From NCBI GenBank assembly GCA_019721075.1, contig JAHEAD010000017.1, positions 1 to 42,610 on the forward strand: 42,610 bases of DNA. Reading direction: 5' to 3'. The notes beneath the pieces are model-generated. The model worked only from the letters and a program-made list of their open reading frames with translations, made no database searches and was not told where the DNA came from. Made by a program: the position numbers and the translations under genes. This DNA comes from Candidatus Sysuiplasma jiujiangense (GTDB lineage Archaea; Thermoplasmatota; Thermoplasmata; Sysuiplasmatales; Sysuiplasmataceae). This document shows, piece after piece, positions 8,487-15,729 of this stretch (the stretch's first letter is position 1; every line of letters begins with the position of its first letter).

Positions 8487-8984
8487 GTGGAGCGTGAGGA
8501 TCTGGAAATATCGGTTGTTGACCTGGGGAGCAGAGACGGGGTTAACATAATACTGGCGCAGTCGCACTTCATAAAGACGGCAGAAGACGTATATGAAGTG
8601 CTGAAGACGGCAGTGCCCGGGATGAAATTCGGGATTGCGTTCAATGAGGCTTCGGGACCGAAGCTAGTAAGGACGGAAGGTAATGACGGCCCGCTGGTAA
8701 GCCTTGCGGCAGAGAATGCAATGAAGGTCGGCGCCGGACATCTGCTTGTCATTGCCATTAAAGACGCTTTCCCGATCAACATCCTCAATGCATTGAAGAA
8801 TGTAAGCGAAATCACACACATCTACTGTGCGACTTCCAACAAACTCAGGGTTGTTGTCTGCTCGGACGGCATGGCAAGATCAGTGCTCGGCGTGATGGAC
8901 GGGGAAATGCCTGAGAGAGTGGAAGGGGAGAAGGAAAAACAGGAAAGAAGGGAATTCCTGAGGCGCATAGGGTACAAACTGTAA
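8487..8984 (+). CDS. Adenosine-specific kinase family protein (Adenosine_kin, DUF355)
   Basis: This 165-residue protein matches by eye the small archaeal and bacterial family named adenosine-specific kinase. Characteristic stretches are FGIAFNEASGPKLVR, NAMKVGAGHLLVIAIKDAFP, NILNALKNVSEITHIYCATSN and GVMDG near the end. The biochemical role of the family is poorly settled; the name comes from adenosine or AMP binding and weak kinase activity reported for a crenarchaeal member. Length is usual for the family, with a charged C-terminal tail (EGEKEKQERREF). It starts with GTG, probably leaderless, and stands alone. The next gene is convergent and ends 56 bases away. Confidence 0.85.
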   Translation: MEREDLEISVVDLGSRDGVNIILAQSHFIKTAEDVYEVLKTAVPGMKFGIAFNEASGPKLVRTEGNDGPLVSLAAENAMKVGAGHLLVIAIKDAFPINILNALKNVSEITHIYCATSNKLRVVVCSDGMARSVLGVMDGEMPERVEGEKEKQERREFLRRIGYKL

Positions 8985-9040
8985 TTAACAGCGTGCCCGT
9001 CAAAAACTGTTCGGTAAATACTTCCCCCTGTTCCGGCGTT

Positions 9041-10012
9041 TCATGCTCCGCCGAGCATCTGAACCACGGAGTCGGAAACATTGCCGCCGGAAATTATCAG
9101 TGCGACGGACAGGGCACCTTCCGGCAGAGAGGTACGGTACCTGAGCAGCGCCGCGACGGTCGAAGCGCTCGCCGGCTCCATCAGGATTCTGGAATTGACC
9201 CACATCTCCCTGACGGCCGACAGTATCTCTTCGTCAGAAACCAGAAGAATTCGTCTCACCCTTTTTGAAAGTATTGAAACATTCATTTTCCCGGGCGTGG
9301 TTACAGCTATACCGTCTGCGACGGTTGCAGAAGGCGAAACCACCGGTTTTCCCTCTTTCAGCGACTCATACATAGATCGGGAGTTTTCGGACTGAACCCC
9401 TATCACCTCTGTTCCTGGAACACCGTCATATGAAAGGGCAATACCGGATATCAGGCCGCCGCCGCCCACGGGGCTCAGGACAAAATCGCAGCGCTGACCT
9501 GACTGCATTTCGAGACCGATTGTTCCCTGGCCGGCTATAATCTCCGGATCGTCGAAAGGCGGTATCATCCGCAGCCCCCGCGATGAGCTGATCTCCCTCG
9601 CCTTTGCCATCCGCTCGTCCGAGCTGGTTCCGCAAAAAACGACCTCTGCCCCGTAGGAACTGATTATCTTCAGCTTTGACCGGTTGACATTCTCCGGCAG
9701 CACTATTGTCGCCTTTTTGTTAAGCCGCCTCGCCATGTATGCAACGGCCATCCCGTGATTGCCTGAGGATGCTGTTATTACGCCATCCTCCCGGACGCGC
9801 AGCATCTTGTTTGCCGTCCCCCTGATTTTGAATGAACGGACTGGCTGGAATGTTTCCATCTTCAGGTACACATCGGTCCGGGTCTTCGATGAAAGATAGT
9901 AATCGTATTGCAGCGGTGTCCTGACGCAATAGCCGTATATCACACGGCCTGCATCAATGACGTTCTTCCGGCTCAACTCGCCCGCGGACATATCAGCACA
10001 CTGTCCTTTCAA
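9041..10012 (-). CDS. PLP-dependent threonine/serine dehydratase-like protein (short, no regulatory domain)
   Basis: This 323-residue fold-type II PLP enzyme resembles catabolic threonine/serine ammonia-lyases, which convert threonine to 2-oxobutyrate and ammonia. The PLP lysine is Lys62 in RSFKIRGTANKM. The substrate loop is ASSGNHGMAVAYMARRL (81 onward), and the glycine loop that binds the PLP phosphate is PVGGGGLISGIAL. It ends soon after the catalytic domain, so the ACT-like regulatory domain of biosynthetic IlvA is absent and feedback by isoleucine is not expected. Serine racemase or a related lyase cannot be excluded from sequence. Its ATG overlaps the nadE stop codon (ATGA), so the two are translationally coupled. 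Confidence 0.85.
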   Translation of the reverse strand: MKGQCADMSAGELSRKNVIDAGRVIYGYCVRTPLQYDYYLSSKTRTDVYLKMETFQPVRSFKIRGTANKMLRVREDGVITASSGNHGMAVAYMARRLNKKATIVLPENVNRSKLKIISSYGAEVVFCGTSSDERMAKAREISSSRGLRMIPPFDDPEIIAGQGTIGLEMQSGQRCDFVLSPVGGGGLISGIALSYDGVPGTEVIGVQSENSRSMYESLKEGKPVVSPSATVADGIAVTTPGKMNVSILSKRVRRILLVSDEEILSAVREMWVNSRILMEPASASTVAALLRYRTSLPEGALSVALIISGGNVSDSVVQMLGGA

Positions 10013-10806
10013 ACATACCAGTCCACTCCTATGGTCCTTATACCGATCTTCGGAACGGGAGCAGCCCTGCGCTTATGATAGCTGGATTTTACCATAGCGG
10101 AGACGCGTTCTACAACAGCAATGTCCTCGCCGGTGAGAGATGCAATCTGTTCCTCCCGGTATCCCGTCTCCATGCAGAACAGTATCCTGTCCAGCTGATC
10201 GTAGGTAAGACCCATCTCCTCTTCATCCGTCTGCCCCTCCCAGAGGCCTGCCGTCGGTTTCTTGTCGAGGAAGGCATGCGGAAGATGGAGTGCTTCAGCG
10301 AGCTGGCGTACCTCAGTTTTGTACAGGTCGCCTATCGGAAGCAAATCTGCGGCACCGTCCCCGTACTTTGTAAAATAGCCTGTAAGCAGCTCACTCTTGT
10401 TTCCTGTTCCGGCAACGAGCAGCCTGTGGCTGTTTGCATAGCCGTAGAGGAAAATCATCCTTGTCCTTGCCTTGATGTTTCCGATGTACTTCACGCCCGT
10501 GATGCCTGCCGTGCCTGCGATGATACCCACTGCAGGCGATATCACCATTCGCCTTACCGCTGCTCCCAGGGATTGTGCATATTCCCTGGCATCGTTCTCG
10601 TCCGCCGATGTCTCCTCCCTGTCCGGAAGGAGCAGGCCCGTGACTGCCTTTGCACCAACAGCGTCGGCGCAGAGCCTGAGTGTCAGTGCGGAATCGATGC
10701 CGCCGCTCAGACCTATCACCATTCCCTTTGCACCGCTCTCCTCGAACTCCTGCCTTATGAATGATATGATTGCATCGTATGAATAGTCCCTTAATTCAAT
10801 TTTCAC
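10009..10806 (-). CDS. nadE: Ammonia-dependent NAD synthetase
   Basis: The 265-residue enzyme adenylates nicotinic acid adenine dinucleotide and amidates it to NAD, the last step of NAD synthesis in the cytoplasm. It shows the ATP pyrophosphatase P-loop SGGIDSA (34-40) and the family stretch GTGNKSELLTGYFTKYGD followed by GAADLLPIGDLYKTEV. There is no N-terminal glutaminase domain, so it should use free ammonia, as is common in archaea. The GTG start at 10806 lies 26 bases from the centre of a TATA element, implying a leaderless mRNA. It is the first gene of a two-gene operon with an ammonia-releasing dehydratase, which is suggestive but unproven as a functional link. Confidence 0.95.
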   Translation of the reverse strand: MKIELRDYSYDAIISFIRQEFEESGAKGMVIGLSGGIDSALTLRLCADAVGAKAVTGLLLPDREETSADENDAREYAQSLGAAVRRMVISPAVGIIAGTAGITGVKYIGNIKARTRMIFLYGYANSHRLLVAGTGNKSELLTGYFTKYGDGAADLLPIGDLYKTEVRQLAEALHLPHAFLDKKPTAGLWEGQTDEEEMGLTYDQLDRILFCMETGYREEQIASLTGEDIAVVERVSAMVKSSYHKRRAAPVPKIGIRTIGVDWYV

Positions 10807-10825
10807 GCGGCGCGATATGTTGAGT

Positions 10826-10836
10826 CAATATGTAAA
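10826..10836 (-). promoter_or_regulatory. TATA box of nadE (leaderless)
   Basis: On the minus strand ttttacatatt is centred about 26 bases upstream of the nadE GTG, so transcription should begin at or next to the start codon. Confidence 0.55.
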
Positions 10837-10915
10837 ATTGTCGAAACAGCGGCATGTGCCGGGCACAATCTTAACAACGGGAACCGATGAACCTGAGGAA
10901 AACAAATCAATCACG

Positions 10916-10924
10916 ATTAAATAG
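10916..10924 (+). promoter_or_regulatory. TATA box of tRNA-Ser
   Basis: attaaatag is centred about 29 bases upstream of the tRNA 5' end at 10949, which fits an archaeal promoter with a very short leader. Confidence 0.6.
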
Positions 10925-10948
10925 AGTTTGCAGATTACAAGGCAGTCA

Positions 10949-11047
10949 GCCGAGGTGGCCCAGCCCGGTAAGGCGCGAGCCTGGAGAGTCATTCACCGAC
11001 AGCTCGTGTCGCTCTGCGACTCGGGAGTTCAAATCTCCCCCTCGGCG
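10949..11047 (+). tRNA. tRNA-Ser (anticodon GGA) with a predicted 14-base intron
   Basis: Acceptor arms GCCGAGG/CCTCGGC and T-arm GGGAG-TTCAAAT-CTCCC define the ends, with discriminator G. A long variable arm (GTCGC-TCT-GCGAC) marks a class II tRNA. The anticodon stem CGAGC (10976-10980) pairs with GCTCG (11002-11006), but 21 rather than 7 bases lie between. Removing 10987-11000 leaves the loop CTGGAGA with anticodon GGA, and the cut falls at the canonical archaeal position 37/38. The mature tRNA would be 85 bases. CCA is not encoded. A non-serine assignment is unlikely given the loop and the variable arm. Confidence 0.85.
10987..11000 (+). other. Predicted intron in tRNA-Ser(GGA)
   Basis: These 14 bases separate G37 from A38 of the anticodon loop. 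Its ends can pair as GTC (10988-10990) with GAC (10998-11000) around a seven-base loop. A perfect bulge-helix-bulge could not be drawn by hand, so the splice motif would be of the relaxed type. Confidence 0.7.
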
Positions 11048-11066
11048 TACCGGTTTCCCGGCTGTT

Positions 11067-11612
11067 TCATCTCGCGCCGCTGATGCTGATTTCATGTTTT
11101 GCGGCTATGGCAGCCGAGGCAGGCTTGAACTGCTTTTCGTCCAGCCTGTAATGCCTCCATCCGTCCAGTGCCTGCGCACCCATTCCGTCATAGAAGGAAA
11201 TCGCTGGCTCGTTCCAGTTGAGCACCATCCACTCGATTCTTCCGCATCCCTTTTTCGCTGCAATGTCTATGATCTTCAGGAACATCCTGGAGCCCACTCC
11301 GCTTCTCCTTTCATCCGCTGAGACAAATATGTCCTCCACGTACAGTGTGGGCCGCGCAAGGAATGTGGAATATGTCATGAAATAAACGCAGTAACCTACA
11401 GCCTCCTCCCCCCTGAATGCCATCAGCAGGCTGTATCTGCGATTCTTGCCGAAACCGTCCCTGACCAGTTTCCTGGTCTCACTCACACCTGGAGGCTCAA
11501 GTTTTTCGTAGGCTGCCAGTTCCCTGACAAGATGGACAAAATACCTGGCATCCGACTTTCTGGCACTCCTCACGACGAGTTTTTCGTTCGATTTCAGTTT
11601 ACCACTTTCCAC
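11067..11612 (-). CDS. GNAT-family N-acetyltransferase, SSAT (diamine acetyltransferase) type
   Basis: This 181-residue cytoplasmic enzyme should transfer acetyl from acetyl-CoA to an amine. The GNAT core is clear: YVEDIFVSADERRSGVGSRM contains the acetyl-CoA pyrophosphate-binding R-x-x-G-x-G/S, followed by IEWMVLNWNEPAISFYDGM. The combination of RPTLYVEDIFV, WMVLNWN and W-R-H-Y-R-L is characteristic of spermidine/spermine or thialysine acetyltransferases, so a polyamine-like substrate is likely. It starts with GTG at 11612, 46 bases after the FixX-like gene, and might share its transcript. The C-terminal 20 residues extend slightly beyond the domain. Confidence 0.82.
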   Translation of the reverse strand: MESGKLKSNEKLVVRSARKSDARYFVHLVRELAAYEKLEPPGVSETRKLVRDGFGKNRRYSLLMAFRGEEAVGYCVYFMTYSTFLARPTLYVEDIFVSADERRSGVGSRMFLKIIDIAAKKGCGRIEWMVLNWNEPAISFYDGMGAQALDGWRHYRLDEKQFKPASAAIAAKHEISISGAR

Positions 11613-11658
11613 CGTTCAGAACGCGCAGTATTGATCAGGAACAGCGGCATCAGGAGCG

Positions 11659-11973
11659 TCAGCCGTAATGATATGCTATACCCTTTCCGCCTTCCGGATA
11701 GCTCCACCGTATTGCACCTTTTCCGATGTGTCTGCACACTATGACGCATGCACCAAGCTCCATGCACCCTTCCGGATTGTAGACAAGTTTTCCATTTTCA
11801 TCCAGTTTGTAGACCTTTGCGGGACAAACGTAGAGGCACGGTTTCGGCACGCACTTCTCACATATCGCGGTATCCACCCGTATGAAATCGTTGTTGCCGA
11901 AATCATACGAATCGAGGCCCGTCCTGTCCTCAACGGAAAGCGCCCGTTCCTCCTCAGCCTTTTCACCGCCCAT
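11659..11973 (-). CDS. fixX: FixX-like ferredoxin
   Basis: This 104-residue iron-sulphur protein resembles FixX, the ferredoxin partner of electron-transfer-flavoprotein:quinone oxidoreductase (FixC/ETF-QO). Cysteines are arranged as C-E-K-C-V-P-K-P-C-L-Y-V-C-P and then C-M-E-L-G-A-C-V-I-V-C, with the FixX-style stretches CPAKVYKLDENGKLVYN and the C-terminal W-x-Y-P. One complete 4Fe-4S cluster is expected; the second set is incomplete, as usual in FixX. No fixA, fixB or fixC gene lies in this window, so its partner must be encoded elsewhere. The start is ATG with gggtg upstream, and a TATA element at about 12021-12032 would give a leader of about 25 bases. Confidence 0.85.
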   Translation of the reverse strand: MGGEKAEEERALSVEDRTGLDSYDFGNNDFIRVDTAICEKCVPKPCLYVCPAKVYKLDENGKLVYNPEGCMELGACVIVCRHIGKGAIRWSYPEGGKGIAYHYG

Positions 11974-12020
11974 CTGTGAAACACCCGCGCCAGAGCATTC
12001 TGATTCTCCAGAAACAACTG

Positions 12021-12032
12021 ATTATTTAAAAC
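12021..12032 (-). promoter_or_regulatory. TATA box of the fixX-like gene
   Basis: The minus-strand element gttttaaataat lies about 53 bases upstream of the ATG, between the Nep1 stop and fixX. It predicts a transcription start near 12000. Confidence 0.5.
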
Positions 12033-12034
12033 TG

Positions 12035-12700
12035 TCAGAGTCTCCTCAGGCGATACGCCGCAAGCAGTGTTGCGACAACCGTCCAGGACATGAGTTTCTC
12101 GTCCGCAATGGATATCATGCCTGCCGTGCATTCCGATACATCTGACAGAAAGCCGCCATGCGGGAAGCCTCCGACAATCAGAGTCATGTCATTGTACTGT
12201 CCGAGGAATGAAAGTGAATAATCAGCCTTGCCCTCCTCGCTGAATGCAATTGCCGGCGGACCAAGTTCGCGAACAAGATCTCCCAGCGTCTGCCGCGACG
12301 AGGATGCAAGCCGCTGCCCGGAAGGCGAAACAAGTTCACCTTTCGAAAGAAGGTCTTCCATCAGTCCGGTGAACCTGCTGTAGTTCCTTGGAAGACGAAT
12401 CTCCGGATCAAATCTCAGTACGATATTGTTTCTGGTATGCACTAACACCCTCAGTCCGTTCTTTGCACTGTTGACCGGCGAGTCCATTGCAAGAAGCAGG
12501 CAGAAGTGGACGATGTCCGGCCTTCCCCTCCTGCCTGCGTCCTGAAGAGAGTTCATCGCGGAATGATGTAGACTGGAGTCCAGCAAACACTCCTCTGCCC
12601 TTTTTCTCTTCTTCGAAGAAGTGGCGCGAACAGACGGGTGGCCTGCCAGTTTCTGTGGAATGAGTTCGAGTTCCGCGTCCGCAATAACGATATTAATCAT
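12035..12700 (-). CDS. nep1: Ribosomal RNA pseudouridine N1-methyltransferase Nep1 (Emg1, SPOUT superfamily)
   Basis: This 221-residue enzyme is read as Nep1, which methylates a pseudouridine in helix 35 of 16S rRNA and aids assembly of the small ribosomal subunit. The family signatures are LLDSSLHHSAM, GRPDIVHFCLLLAMDSP, the strongly conserved RLPRNYSRFTGLMEDLL, and the SPOUT knot region LIVGGFPHGGF followed by SIADEKLMSWTVVA. The length is normal for the archaeal protein. It follows purP on the same strand after 49 bases and could be co-transcribed with it, although gattaatatc in the gap might be a weak internal promoter. Confidence 0.92.
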   Translation of the reverse strand: MINIVIADAELELIPQKLAGHPSVRATSSKKRKRAEECLLDSSLHHSAMNSLQDAGRRGRPDIVHFCLLLAMDSPVNSAKNGLRVLVHTRNNIVLRFDPEIRLPRNYSRFTGLMEDLLSKGELVSPSGQRLASSSRQTLGDLVRELGPPAIAFSEEGKADYSLSFLGQYNDMTLIVGGFPHGGFLSDVSECTAGMISIADEKLMSWTVVATLLAAYRLRRL

Positions 12701-12749
12701 GTTCCTGTCTTTTCCTGTCCTCCCGTCCGTTCGTGCGCTGCGATATTAA

Positions 12750-13820
12750 TCAGGAAACTATCTCCAGCAGTCTCCCCTTCTCAAATCCGAGCTTGATCTC
12801 CTGCGCTATCCTTCTTCCGGTGGAGAGGCCAGGCTCAATCATTTCAGAATACGGCGAGCCGGCGACAAAGGGATTTGTTCCTGCCACAATCCTGGATGAG
12901 ATTTCGAACACCTTGATTTCCAGCTTGTCTGTGACTATCGTCTCGAGGGCGAACGGACCAATCAGCCCGCCAAAAAGCTCCTTGGAGCGGTTGATTGTCG
13001 CTTCCCCCATTTCAAACACCTTCGGAAGCAGGCTCTCGCGCACGACAATCGAATAGTTTCCGGTGACCACAAAAGTGGGAAAGAATCCGAGACGCTTCAG
13101 CTCCTCCACGGAACCCAGCTTATAAAGTTCGTCTATGTTTGCCTCATCCCTCCGGTCGATGGAAAGCATTTCGAGCGATCCGCCGGATTTGACCCTGTAG
13201 CCCTCATCCCTGAGCGGTGAATAGAAGTAATGGAAGTAATAACGCGTTCCCAGCACGTACTCCTGGATTGTGTACTGTTTGCTGTAGTCTATACCCATTT
13301 TGAATTCCATGTAGTCCTTTGCGATGAATGCACCCCTGCCGCCCTTGGCCCCGGAGTATTTGACAAGGACCGGTCTGTCTATATTTCTGGCATCCTTGAT
13401 CTCTTCAGGCATTGAGATGCCTGCGGATGTCAGCCATTTCCTCTGTGTTGAACGGTCCGATTCCCATTTCAGAACCTCCCGGTTTCCGAAGCTCGGAACA
13501 TTGAATCTGCTGAAATTATCGGCACCCATGTACTCCACAAAAGAGCCATGAGGGACGATTATTGCGTTGCGGGAGACAAGCTCGTCTTCCAGATCCTTTA
13601 TGTCGGCATAGCTCTTTACCTTAAGAAACTCATCCGGCTTTGCAAGTGGAAATGCATCATAAAAGCGTATATCCCTGTCAACGGCTATGCCTATTGTCCT
13701 GAGCCCTTCCTTCCTTGCACCATGAAATATCTGAAGGGAGGAATGCGAACACAGTGTTGCTACCGAAACATCCTTCGGGCTGTAGCCTTCGACAATCTTC
13801 TTTATTTTCGGGGAGACCAT
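12750..13820 (-). CDS. purP: FAICAR synthetase PurP (5-formaminoimidazole-4-carboxamide ribonucleotide synthetase)
   Basis: PurP is the archaeal ATP-grasp enzyme that formylates AICAR using formate and ATP, replacing the folate-dependent transformylase in purine synthesis. The 356 residues contain the family stretches ATLCSHSSLQIFHGARKEG at the start, the ATP-grasp strand PVLVKYSGAKGGRGAFIAK, QEYVLGTRYYFHYFYSPL and, toward the end, EISSRIVAGTNPFVAGSPY. Length and domain order are typical. The ATG at 13820 lies 26 bases from the centre of a TATA element, so the mRNA should be leaderless. It heads a possible purP-nep1 unit. Confidence 0.94.
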   Translation of the reverse strand: MVSPKIKKIVEGYSPKDVSVATLCSHSSLQIFHGARKEGLRTIGIAVDRDIRFYDAFPLAKPDEFLKVKSYADIKDLEDELVSRNAIIVPHGSFVEYMGADNFSRFNVPSFGNREVLKWESDRSTQRKWLTSAGISMPEEIKDARNIDRPVLVKYSGAKGGRGAFIAKDYMEFKMGIDYSKQYTIQEYVLGTRYYFHYFYSPLRDEGYRVKSGGSLEMLSIDRRDEANIDELYKLGSVEELKRLGFFPTFVVTGNYSIVVRESLLPKVFEMGEATINRSKELFGGLIGPFALETIVTDKLEIKVFEISSRIVAGTNPFVAGSPYSEMIEPGLSTGRRIAQEIKLGFEKGRLLEIVS

Positions 13821-14305
13821 ACGATTATATTCATAGGATAGCTTTAAACATTTCCTTGTCGCTCATTTCCACGCCGTTTCAGGATGACGGGAGTTTAAAA
13901 AACAGAGCGTTAAAGACCGGATAGTGCAGAACCGGTTCGTTCCCCAATCAGTGCAGAAATGAAAATGCGGACTCCCCGATTTGGGAACAGCTGCTGAGAT
14001 TGGTCTGACTGATGCAGAACTGCATTTATGGCGTTGGCAAAATGACTGATCAAAAGTTTGTGCTATATTTATCGGCAAATCATACTCCACTATTATCTCA
14101 ACGGAAAATATCAGATGCGTTTCAAACTCCATCGCCTTCCAGAATTCAGCGAAGGAGCCATTGTTTGAACATGCGACAGAGCGGGGATTTGGAATACAAA
14201 CAGGTTACAGGATTGCTTCAAAACAGAAAGTCAGCAGACATAACACTGTCAGAAGTTTCAATTGGGCAGACAGCCTGCCACGCAAAGCATCTGAACTTAG
14301 GCAAC
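13821..14305. other. 485-base intergenic region without a convincing gene
   Basis: Lower in GC than the flanking genes. Open frames on both strands (up to 89 codons minus, and a plus frame running into the DinB gene) have no recognisable protein character and no good start signals. The purP promoter lies at its left edge (13841-13850). No tRNA, box C/D pair or repeat was recognised. It may hold a decayed gene or an unrecognised small RNA. Confidence 0.5.
13841..13850 (-). promoter_or_regulatory. TATA box of purP (leaderless)
   Basis: tgtttaaagc on the minus strand is centred about 26 bases upstream of the purP ATG, the spacing for transcription starting at the A of the start codon. Confidence 0.6.
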
Positions 14306-14854
14306 TCACTTCAGCTGCTGCCTGCACATAGTCCCTATCCATGTCATAGCCGGAGGCTCGACATCCTGCTGCCAGAGAGCACCAATTATTTCACCGAGAT
14401 GATGCGCCTCTTCCAATGTTGTCTGCATGAGTGCGTCTGAAAGAACATAATCTCCACGCATCCAGAATGCATGGACAGGCCTAGACATGTCCTTCTCCCT
14501 GAGACTGTCAATGAAAGTGCCGACTGATGACCACACATGTCTCGAGTAGACGCCGAAATCGCGCCAGTCTTCCGGATGGCGTCGCCTGTCGCTGAAAAGC
14601 TTGTCCAGCTCACTGTCCGAGTTCCGTCCCTGGAGGATGTAACATATCCAGACCTCATGAACATTGAGAATGTGGATGAGCGTTTCAAACAGCGACCTGT
14701 GTCCTGTTTCCCTGTTCCTGATTGCCTCGTTCCAGCCGAGCCGGCGAATACGCCGGACGTAACGTTCGAACACGCGCCGGTTGTACTCGAACAGGCGGCG
14801 TGACTGTTCCGGAGACAGTAAAGTGTTTTTTGCACCTCTGGCTTTTCGCTGCAT
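14306..14854 (-). CDS. DinB-family four-helix protein with a probable metal site
   Basis: This 182-residue protein has the pattern of the DinB/YfiT superfamily, four-helix bundles that bind a divalent metal through three histidines. The likely ligands are in TLIHILNVHEVW (His61 or His66) and EEAHHLGEIIGALW (His151/His152). The start LFEYNRRVFERYVRRI and the placement of the two His motifs about 85 residues apart fit the family. Members act in thiol-dependent detoxification or transferase reactions or have unknown roles; nothing here fixes the substrate. It begins at ATG 14854 and appears monocistronic. Confidence 0.75.
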   Translation of the reverse strand: MQRKARGAKNTLLSPEQSRRLFEYNRRVFERYVRRIRRLGWNEAIRNRETGHRSLFETLIHILNVHEVWICYILQGRNSDSELDKLFSDRRRHPEDWRDFGVYSRHVWSSVGTFIDSLREKDMSRPVHAFWMRGDYVLSDALMQTTLEEAHHLGEIIGALWQQDVEPPAMTWIGTMCRQQLK

Positions 14855-14910
14855 GGCAGGCGTCAGGCAATGCTGTGATTAAAAAATTGTTGAAGCCGGC
14901 TGTATGATAT

Positions 14911-14934
14911 CACATCCTAAAGGCCGAGGATGTG
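14911..14934. repeat. Perfect 8-bp stem hairpin between divergent genes
   Basis: CACATCCT (14911-14918) is the exact reverse complement of AGGATGTG (14927-14934), with an 8-base loop. A second palindrome, GCAGG-CAG-CCTGC, follows at about 14940. Both lie between the DinB-family gene (minus) and the gene starting at 15039 (plus). Confidence 0.5.
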
Positions 14935-15004
14935 TGGCAGGCAGCCTGCAGTTGTGTGCCGTCGTCCGCCTTTATCTGTAGAAGCACCGTAAAACCGTAA
15001 AGCG

Positions 15005-15013
15005 TCTTAAATA
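15005..15013 (+). promoter_or_regulatory. TATA box of the gene at 15039
   Basis: cttaaatac is centred about 30 bases before the ATG at 15039, which suggests a leaderless transcript and helps choose that ATG over the TTG at 15030. Confidence 0.5.
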
Positions 15014-15038
15014 CACAAAACCAATTCAGTTGCGAGAG

Positions 15039-15659
15039 ATGCGGATGCCGAACAGGTCGAAACCAAAGGATGAAGACTGGTTCAAAGCGCTGGAAGCGGA
15101 ACTTGACAGGGAAGCTTCTTCGATAAAGGATGATATCGTCGAACTCAACACACTGAAATCGGGCATAAACAGGGAAGTGCTGCAGGACTTCTGGAGGATC
15201 TGGCTGCGTTTCAACAAATCAAACATACACTTTTCACTGCAGCCGGAGTACAGCGAGTATCTGCGATTCACCGAATTTCCGGACAGCTGGTCCCTCAGGG
15301 ATGATTTCAGATATACATCTGTGAATGCGATCGAGCTCATTGACAGAACAAGCGACGAGGGGAGGATGGGTGACAGGCTCAAACTCTTCTATTACACACA
15401 GGACGGAAAGCACTATGTCAGGATGACATTCGAATACTTTGAGGGCGAACACTATTACAAATATTCAGGCTGGAAAAGACTGTTCGGGCAGTACGTGCTG
15501 TATGACGTTCCTGTGAAATCCTTCGACGCGAAGAAATTCCACGAAATAATCGGCGACATAGTAAAGTCATGGTTCGAATCGCACATGAGGAAGAGCAGGG
15601 ACAGTTTCCTGGAACATCTGAAAGCACACTATCCCGCCGGTAACTCGTACAGCGAATAG
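15039..15659 (+). CDS. Protein of unknown function upstream of RPA
   Basis: I do not recognise this 206-residue soluble protein. It begins with a charged, probably coiled-coil segment (KDEDWFKALEAELDREASS and following), then an aromatic-rich alpha/beta region with YLRFTEFPDSWSLRDDFRY, LFYYTQDGKHYVRMTFEYF and GQYVLYDVPVKSFDAKKFHE, ending in a basic helix. There is no signal peptide or membrane segment and no cysteine. The ATG at 15039 fits the TATA spacing; another ATG follows at 15045. The RPA gene starts about 70 bases downstream from its own promoter, so they are neighbours rather than a strict operon. A role near DNA metabolism is only suggested by position. Confidence 0.7.
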   Translation: MRMPNRSKPKDEDWFKALEAELDREASSIKDDIVELNTLKSGINREVLQDFWRIWLRFNKSNIHFSLQPEYSEYLRFTEFPDSWSLRDDFRYTSVNAIELIDRTSDEGRMGDRLKLFYYTQDGKHYVRMTFEYFEGEHYYKYSGWKRLFGQYVLYDVPVKSFDAKKFHEIIGDIVKSWFESHMRKSRDSFLEHLKAHYPAGNSYSE

Positions 15660-15685
15660 ATGCTTTCGGCCATCCTCCAGTCCCA

Positions 15686-15694
15686 TTTAAATAA
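15686..15694 (+). promoter_or_regulatory. TATA box of the RPA operon
   Basis: tttaaataa is centred about 26 bases before 15716. The mRNA would begin close to the ribosome binding site aaaggagtgat (about 15715-15725) that precedes the GTG at 15730. Confidence 0.6.
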
Positions 15695-15729
15695 CTAATT
15701 TGCCTTTTCAGCACAAAGGAGTGATTTGC

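Noticed and set aside
13863-14132. Possible four-helix (S23-like) protein remnant on the minus strand
   Set aside because: Only a faint resemblance over about 20 residues; no continuous frame or start could be followed.
14012-14440. 142-codon plus-strand frame
   Set aside because: Half overlaps the DinB-family gene antisense, has no ribosome binding site, and reads as low-quality sequence rich in Ser, Gln, His and Cys.
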